NCBI GenBank assembly: GCA_044426075.1
Contig: JAWXUT010000028.1
Location: forward strand, 1 to 18,426
Reading direction: 5' to 3'
DNA from: JAWXUT01 sp044426075
Lineage (GTDB): Bacteria > Bacillota > Clostridia > Christensenellales > DTU072
DNA: 18,426 nt
Made by a program: the position numbers and the translations under genes. Below are positions 14,655-18,426 of this stretch, piece after piece (position 1 is the stretch's first letter; every line of letters begins with the position of its first letter). The notes under the pieces were generated by a model. It did not search any database, was not told where the DNA came from, and saw only the letters and a list, made by a program, of their open reading frames with translations.

Positions 14655-15551
14655 ATGAAAAAAATCGTAACTGTTATGTTGGTTTTAGTTCTAGCGCTTG
14701 GCACTATGACAATACTAACCGCTTGTAACACATCTATTGATGGTATGGAATACAAATTAAGCACTGATGATGATGGTAACCAATACTACACAGCACTGCT
14801 TTACACCGATTCAACCATAAGAAATGATGTTGTTATTTTAGACGAAATTGATGGCATTCCAGTAACAGCAATGGGCGTATCTTGCTTTACACAATGTAGT
14901 AATCTTTACACAATAACAATTGGTAAAAATATGGCTAACATTGATAACTGGGGCATTACAAACAACACCTACTTAAAAGCTATTTATGTAGATGAAGAAA
15001 ATGAAAATTACTGTTCTGTTGAAGGCATTCTTTACAGCAAAGATTGCAAAGAACTTATCTGCTATCCAAATGCTATTGATGTTGAATACAACGCACTTGG
15101 TGCTCTTATAAGTCCAACAAAAAGCGTTACTATTGCAGAAGGCGTTGAAGTAGTTACAAATCAAGCTTTTTACAACTGCTATGCTGTTAGCGAGATAATT
15201 TTTTCTTCAACAGTTAAAGAAATCGGCGGACTAGCATTTTTAGATTGCACAAGTTTAGAATCAATCATCTTTAATGAAGGTCTTGAAGTTATCGGCGAAA
15301 ACTGCTTTTTAGGTTGCACAAGTGCAAATCTAACGGAAGTTACATTGCCAAGCACAATTAAAGAACTTTATGACGGCGCTTTTTATGGTTGCAAATATCT
15401 AGTTACAGTTAACATCAATGTTTGTCAAGCTGATTTAGCAGACATCTATTTCCAAAGCGGTTGGCAACCTTGTTCTGGTGGTAAAACAATCACTGGCAAC
15501 ATTGTGGGAAGTGACTTCTCATATGCCTTTACTGATTGGAAGGGTGTATAA
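14655..15551 (+). CDS. Lipoprotein with BspA-like leucine-rich repeats
   Basis: The 298-aa protein starts with a lysine-containing signal peptide and hydrophobic core ending in a lipobox, LTAC, with lipidated C24; it should be anchored to the outer face of the membrane. From about residue 58 it has degenerate LRR_5 (BspA/Treponema pallidum type) repeats with the pattern aaFxxCxxLxxIxxxxxvxxIg; good examples are NQAFYNCYAVSEIIF, GLAFLDCTSLESIIF and DGAFYGCKYLVTV. Such proteins are abundant in gut Firmicutes and are often involved in adhesion or carbohydrate and protein binding, but their ligands are mostly unknown. AGAGAGG 4-10 nt upstream gives a strong start. The 63-nt spacer before it contains a short G-rich stretch (about 14603-14613) unlike its surroundings. 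The next gene starts 3 nt after the stop, so they are co-transcribed. Confidence 0.88.
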   Translation: MKKIVTVMLVLVLALGTMTILTACNTSIDGMEYKLSTDDDGNQYYTALLYTDSTIRNDVVILDEIDGIPVTAMGVSCFTQCSNLYTITIGKNMANIDNWGITNNTYLKAIYVDEENENYCSVEGILYSKDCKELICYPNAIDVEYNALGALISPTKSVTIAEGVEVVTNQAFYNCYAVSEIIFSSTVKEIGGLAFLDCTSLESIIFNEGLEVIGENCFLGCTSANLTEVTLPSTIKELYDGAFYGCKYLVTVNINVCQADLADIYFQSGWQPCSGGKTITGNIVGSDFSYAFTDWKGV

Positions 15552-15554
15552 TAA

Positions 15555-17102
15555 ATGAGTAAATTTAGCTTTTATCATTTAACAGACTTACACTATTTTT
15601 CAAAAAGGCATTTTAGTGGAGATGTTTGGGCAACCCCTCTTCCTTGCGAGCAAATACCTTGCCGTATGACGGAAGAAGCTATAAAAAAAGTTGTTTCTGA
15701 CATAATTGCTGATATTAATTGCGATACTGTTATTGTTAGCGGTGATATCACAAATAATGGCGAACCCGAAAGCCACGAGGATATGTGTGAAATTTTGCGT
15801 GGATTGCAAGCTGGTGGCAAAAAGGTGTATGCTTTTATTGCAAGTCACGATGCTAACGACAAGCACGAGCTTAAAAAAATGCAAGAAGGATTTACTCTTG
15901 AGCGTTGTCCATATGCAGTTGCACACGATTATTACAAAGAATTTGGTGTGTCAACGGCTATTGCAGTATATGAACCAAATATGTCTTATGTGGCGCAGTT
16001 GGCAGAAGGGGTGCGATTACTAGCAATTCTTCCCGATACAATCGATAAACATTTCAGCTCGGAATATAAGTTATGGTTGCAATCGGTGGCAGATGATGCT
16101 AAAAAAAGCGGAAACAAACTTTTTGCGGCAGTGCACTATCCAATGCTTACGCCCTCACCTTTATATAGGTTAATAGGTGGGGATTCTAGCTTTATAAAAA
16201 ACCCCGACCAAGAAGTGGACTTTTTATCAAGTTTAGGCATAGAGTTGTTGCTATCTGGGCACACACACATACACAATGTAGCGGTTAAAAAGGTAAATGA
16301 TGAACAAAACTTCTATCAAATAACCACCGCAGCATTAACGGGATATCCTTGCTTATATCGCAAAATTGAGTGGGATTTAGACAGTAATTCTGTTGATATT
16401 CAGTCACTTGAAGTGGGCGAAGTAGTAACCCCCGTTGGCGTTAAAGATATGGCAGAAACTTCATTTAATGGATTTATCGGCTATATTGGAGGCATAGTAG
16501 CAGACCTTCCAAACGATGCCACCGCCCTTACAAGAATTGGTGGCGGTATGGAACAAAAAGCCAATACTTTAAACAAATTCGGTTTTTTAATTCGTGGTGC
16601 GGGTAAATTTATCAACAATCTTACCTTTGGCAAGCTAGCAAGGTTTGTTAAAAAAGAAAGTGGATTGCAAAAAGAAGATTACAAAGATATCGCAGACAAA
16701 AAAGTTATGCCATTTATAATGGATTTAATTGCTTCATTATATGACGGCAAGCCAAAGTGCTCAGAAGACAGTTTGGAGTATCGCATTATAATGGGGGCAG
16801 TTGCAGTAATTGATGACATTATAGCCCATCTTCCTATAGATATCAAAAAGCTAACCAAATCGGATAGCGTGTATAGTTTAATGGCTCCACTACTTTGCGG
16901 CAGTGGGTTTAACAACTACAACATACATATCGATTTTAAAGGCGAAATCAAGCAATCGGCTCCACCTAAAAAGCTAACAAGCAAAAAGGGTGCACCAATT
17001 ATTCTAGGCACAATAATTGCAATAATATTACTAATACCTATAATAGTGCCTTGCACTTTAATCATAGCACTAATAATGTTAATACAAAACCTTATAAAAT
17101 AA
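15555..17102 (+). CDS. Calcineurin-like metallophosphoesterase with C-terminal membrane anchor
   Basis: The 515-aa protein has the dimetal phosphoesterase motifs in order: D11 and H13 (TDLH), D64 (SGDIT), an ASHD block (A96-D99), H194 (VHYP), and H236/H238 (SGHTH). The third block is normally GNHD/E, where the Asn binds metal; here it is Ser97. After the catalytic domain (to about 290) comes a region of unknown function with helical character. The last 35 residues or so (from about 480) form a hydrophobic segment rich in Ile and Leu, after a Lys-rich stretch, which looks like a tail anchor with the enzyme in the cytoplasm. There is no signal peptide. The substrate cannot be told from sequence; cyclic nucleotides, phospholipids or sugar phosphates are all possible for this family. 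GAAGGG before the start lies at the 3' end of the lipoprotein gene. Confidence 0.85.
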   Translation: MSKFSFYHLTDLHYFSKRHFSGDVWATPLPCEQIPCRMTEEAIKKVVSDIIADINCDTVIVSGDITNNGEPESHEDMCEILRGLQAGGKKVYAFIASHDANDKHELKKMQEGFTLERCPYAVAHDYYKEFGVSTAIAVYEPNMSYVAQLAEGVRLLAILPDTIDKHFSSEYKLWLQSVADDAKKSGNKLFAAVHYPMLTPSPLYRLIGGDSSFIKNPDQEVDFLSSLGIELLLSGHTHIHNVAVKKVNDEQNFYQITTAALTGYPCLYRKIEWDLDSNSVDIQSLEVGEVVTPVGVKDMAETSFNGFIGYIGGIVADLPNDATALTRIGGGMEQKANTLNKFGFLIRGAGKFINNLTFGKLARFVKKESGLQKEDYKDIADKKVMPFIMDLIASLYDGKPKCSEDSLEYRIIMGAVAVIDDIIAHLPIDIKKLTKSDSVYSLMAPLLCGSGFNNYNIHIDFKGEIKQSAPPKKLTSKKGAPIILGTIIAIILLIPIIVPCTLIIALIMLIQNLIK

Positions 17103-17133
17103 CAAACAATATATAATAATCAAGGAGTATAAA

Positions 17134-18018
17134 ATGATAAAATTTCAACTAGCAGCTTTCTCAGACGAAGCATCGCTTGACTTAATGGAACAAATTGCAG
17201 CTTGCAAAACTCACGGAGTTACACATATTGAATTGCGCAACTACAGTATCAATGGTGGCCCACAAAAAAACAGTTCTGATACAACTATTGAAGAAGCAAA
17301 AGAAATTAAAGCTATTTTAGATGCAAATGATATGAAAGTATCTGCAATCGGTTCAAAATATGGTAAAATTGAAATAGATGAAGACTTTATTCCACATTTC
17401 GAAGCGTTTAAAAACACAGTAGAAGTAGCAAAAATTCTTGGCACAGACAGAATAAGAATGTTTAGTTTCTTCTTCACAAAAGGACAAAGCATAGATTTAT
17501 ATCGCGAAGAAGTTATCCGCAGAGTGCGTGTAATGGCAGAATATTCATATGCACGTGGTGTACTTTGCTGTCACGAAAATGAAAAAGACATCTATGGTGA
17601 TATCGCAGATAGATGTGTTGATTTACACAAAGAGCTTGGCGAAATTTTGGGTGGTGTATTTGACCCATCAAACTACATCCAATGTGGTGAAGATACAATT
17701 GAAGCCTACGCAAAAGTTTCACCATATATAACATACTTCCACATTAAAGATTGCCAAAAGTCAGACGGCTATGTAGTGCCAGCTGGTCACGGTGACGGAA
17801 ACATCGGCATTCTTCTAACCGAATACGCAAAAAAAGGTGAAAACCTAATCGTTACTATGGAACCACACCTAAAAGTATTTGAAGGCTTAGCCGCTCTTGA
17901 CAAAGACAGCGACGAAAAAGCAGAATCCAACGACAAATACAACTTCAAAGACAACCTAGAGAGTTTTGCATTTGCGTGTGGGGCGTATTACGAAGTTTTA
18001 TCCTCAATAAACAAGTAA
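17134..18018 (+). CDS. Sugar phosphate isomerase/epimerase (xylose isomerase-like TIM barrel)
   Basis: The 294-aa protein belongs to the AP-endonuclease-2 superfamily, whose members isomerise or epimerise sugars and inositols. The likely metal-binding set is E148 or E150 (CHENE), D177 (FDPSN), H203 (FHIKD) and E243 (MEPHL), as in the family. An AAGGAG site 6-7 nt before ATG 17134 supports the start. It follows the phosphoesterase gene by 31 nt, which includes a TATAAT-like hexamer (17112-17117) without a matching -35 box. Its role with the mannosidase cluster is likely in sugar catabolism, but the exact reaction is unknown. The stop codon (18016-18018) is the outer edge of the large folded element that follows. 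Confidence 0.88.
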   Translation: MIKFQLAAFSDEASLDLMEQIAACKTHGVTHIELRNYSINGGPQKNSSDTTIEEAKEIKAILDANDMKVSAIGSKYGKIEIDEDFIPHFEAFKNTVEVAKILGTDRIRMFSFFFTKGQSIDLYREEVIRRVRVMAEYSYARGVLCCHENEKDIYGDIADRCVDLHKELGEILGGVFDPSNYIQCGEDTIEAYAKVSPYITYFHIKDCQKSDGYVVPAGHGDGNIGILLTEYAKKGENLIVTMEPHLKVFEGLAALDKDSDEKAESNDKYNFKDNLESFAFACGAYYEVLSSINK

Positions 18019-18289
18019 AAAGCCACATATCACGCATCTAACTTCACAAACCCACCCACACCCAATACTCATTTACGCCTAGTAATAATTAACCAAGTTA
18101 AGAGAAAGCGCACGCAGTGCATTTTCGGATAACTTGGTGAATTATATCGGTGCTATTGCTAGATTTATCTAGCTAAATGCTTGCATTTGTAAATTTATCA
18201 ACTTGTTGATAAATTAATAGCACGTAGTCTATATTCGTATCGGTTGTGGGTGGGTTTGCTTGTTATATACGCAATCTGTGGCTTTTTAC
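18015..18289. other. Large folded element 1: nested inverted repeats, candidate structured RNA
   Basis: Outer stem 18015-18027/18277-18289 is 13 perfect pairs (GTAAAAAGCCACA). It is followed by an imperfect motif, TATCACGCA (18028-18036) against TACGCAATC (18268-18276); a short stem 18037-18042/18262-18267; a loop TTCA/CTT; and a long stem from C47/G58 (18047/18258) through the perfect AAACCCACCCACA/TGTGGGTGGGTTT to about 18068/18237. The inner part branches: ACCAAGTTA (18092-18100) with TAACTTGGT (18130-18138), and GTGCTATT (18150-18157) with AATAGCAC (18216-18223). The latter encloses three tight hairpins at 18158-18173, 18175-18188 and 18192-18215. The outer stem ends in T5 on both strands, so it could also stop transcription. 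No ORF. Whether it acts as RNA or DNA, and on which strand, is not settled. Confidence 0.7.
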
Positions 18290-18297
18290 CGTAAAAA

Positions 18298-18413
18298 CGC
18301 GTATTTCACGCACACAACATCACGAGCGCCCAATTTTAAAAATTCAGGTATTACTTATACATTAGGATTTTTAAAATTGGGCGTTCGCTTCGTTGTGCAC
18401 GCAATAATATGTG
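18298..18413. other. Folded element 2, related to element 1
   Basis: A 23-bp stem (18323-18345 with 18365-18387, two G-T pairs) closes a 19-nt loop containing a GTAT/ATAC mini-hairpin. Outside it are a loop ATCA (18319-18322) opposite CTTC (18388-18391); a 6-bp stem CACAAC/GTTGTG (18313-18318/18392-18397); the imperfect motif TTCACGCA (18305-18312) opposite CACGCAA (18398-18404); and an outer stem CGCGTA/TATGTG (18298-18303/18408-18413). The layout and unpaired sequences match element 1, while the paired sequences differ. The window ends at 18426, so further outer pairing may be cut off. The 408 bases after the last gene contain only these two elements. Confidence 0.6.
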
Positions 18414-18426
18414 AAGCAGAGAGAAA

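Noticed and set aside
18312..18398. Integron attC site (ACACAAC ... GTTGTGC with 5-nt spacers)
   Set aside because: The core boxes fit only loosely, the equivalent span in element 1 is far too long, conserved sequence continues outside the boxes, and no integrase or cassette is visible.
1..18426. CRISPR array, tRNA, rRNA or insertion sequence
   Set aside because: No regularly spaced direct repeats, tRNA-like cloverleaf with anticodon features, rRNA motifs or transposase ORF were seen.

Overview
The window reads as a piece of a low-GC, Gram-positive-type chromosome, most likely an uncultured gut member of the Clostridia (Bacillota). The evidence is AT-rich spacers, strong AGGAG-type ribosome binding sites, tightly overlapping genes all on the + strand, a Clostridia-style lipoprotein with BspA-like leucine-rich repeats, a TraX-family membrane protein and a Thermotoga/Firmicutes-type DAHP synthase. 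The lineage call is inference; nothing in the sequence fixes a genus.

Region 1 (1-525) is regulatory. A 161-bp near-palindrome (59-219) is followed by a consensus promoter (288-316), a 24-codon leader peptide with nine Phe/Tyr codons (356-430), and a set of mutually exclusive hairpins ending in an intrinsic terminator (482-506). This looks like a classical ribosome-mediated Phe/Tyr attenuator.

Region 2 (526-9363) is an aromatic amino acid operon: aroF-tyrA-aroB-aroA-aroC-pheA-aroE/aroK fusion-aroQ, then a TraX-like gene. It encodes every step from PEP plus erythrose-4-phosphate to chorismate, and on to phenylpyruvate (pheA) and 4-hydroxyphenylpyruvate (tyrA). No Trp-branch gene and no aminotransferase are present, which fits a leader peptide that senses Phe and Tyr but not Trp. 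Most genes overlap or nearly touch (TAATG junctions, a 7-nt and a 23-nt overlap), so translational coupling is likely.

Region 3 (9364-18018) is a sugar-related group. It starts behind its own promoter (9467-9496) and holds mannose-6-phosphate isomerase, an aldose-1-epimerase-like protein, a large cytoplasmic GH38 alpha-mannosidase, a leucine-rich-repeat lipoprotein, a membrane-anchored calcineurin-like phosphoesterase with an altered metal-site motif, and a xylose-isomerase-like TIM-barrel sugar isomerase/epimerase. The first three suggest intracellular trimming of mannosides and use of the mannose. The role of the last three is open.

Region 4 (18019-18426) has no gene but is packed with secondary structure. 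Two adjacent elements (about 18015-18289 and 18298-18413) share short internal-loop sequences (TCACGCA on the 5' side, ACGCAA on the 3' side, plus WTCA/CTT) while their stems differ in sequence. That is the pattern of a structured RNA, or of DNA that folds as a single strand. I do not recognise the family; it is the best candidate here for something undescribed.
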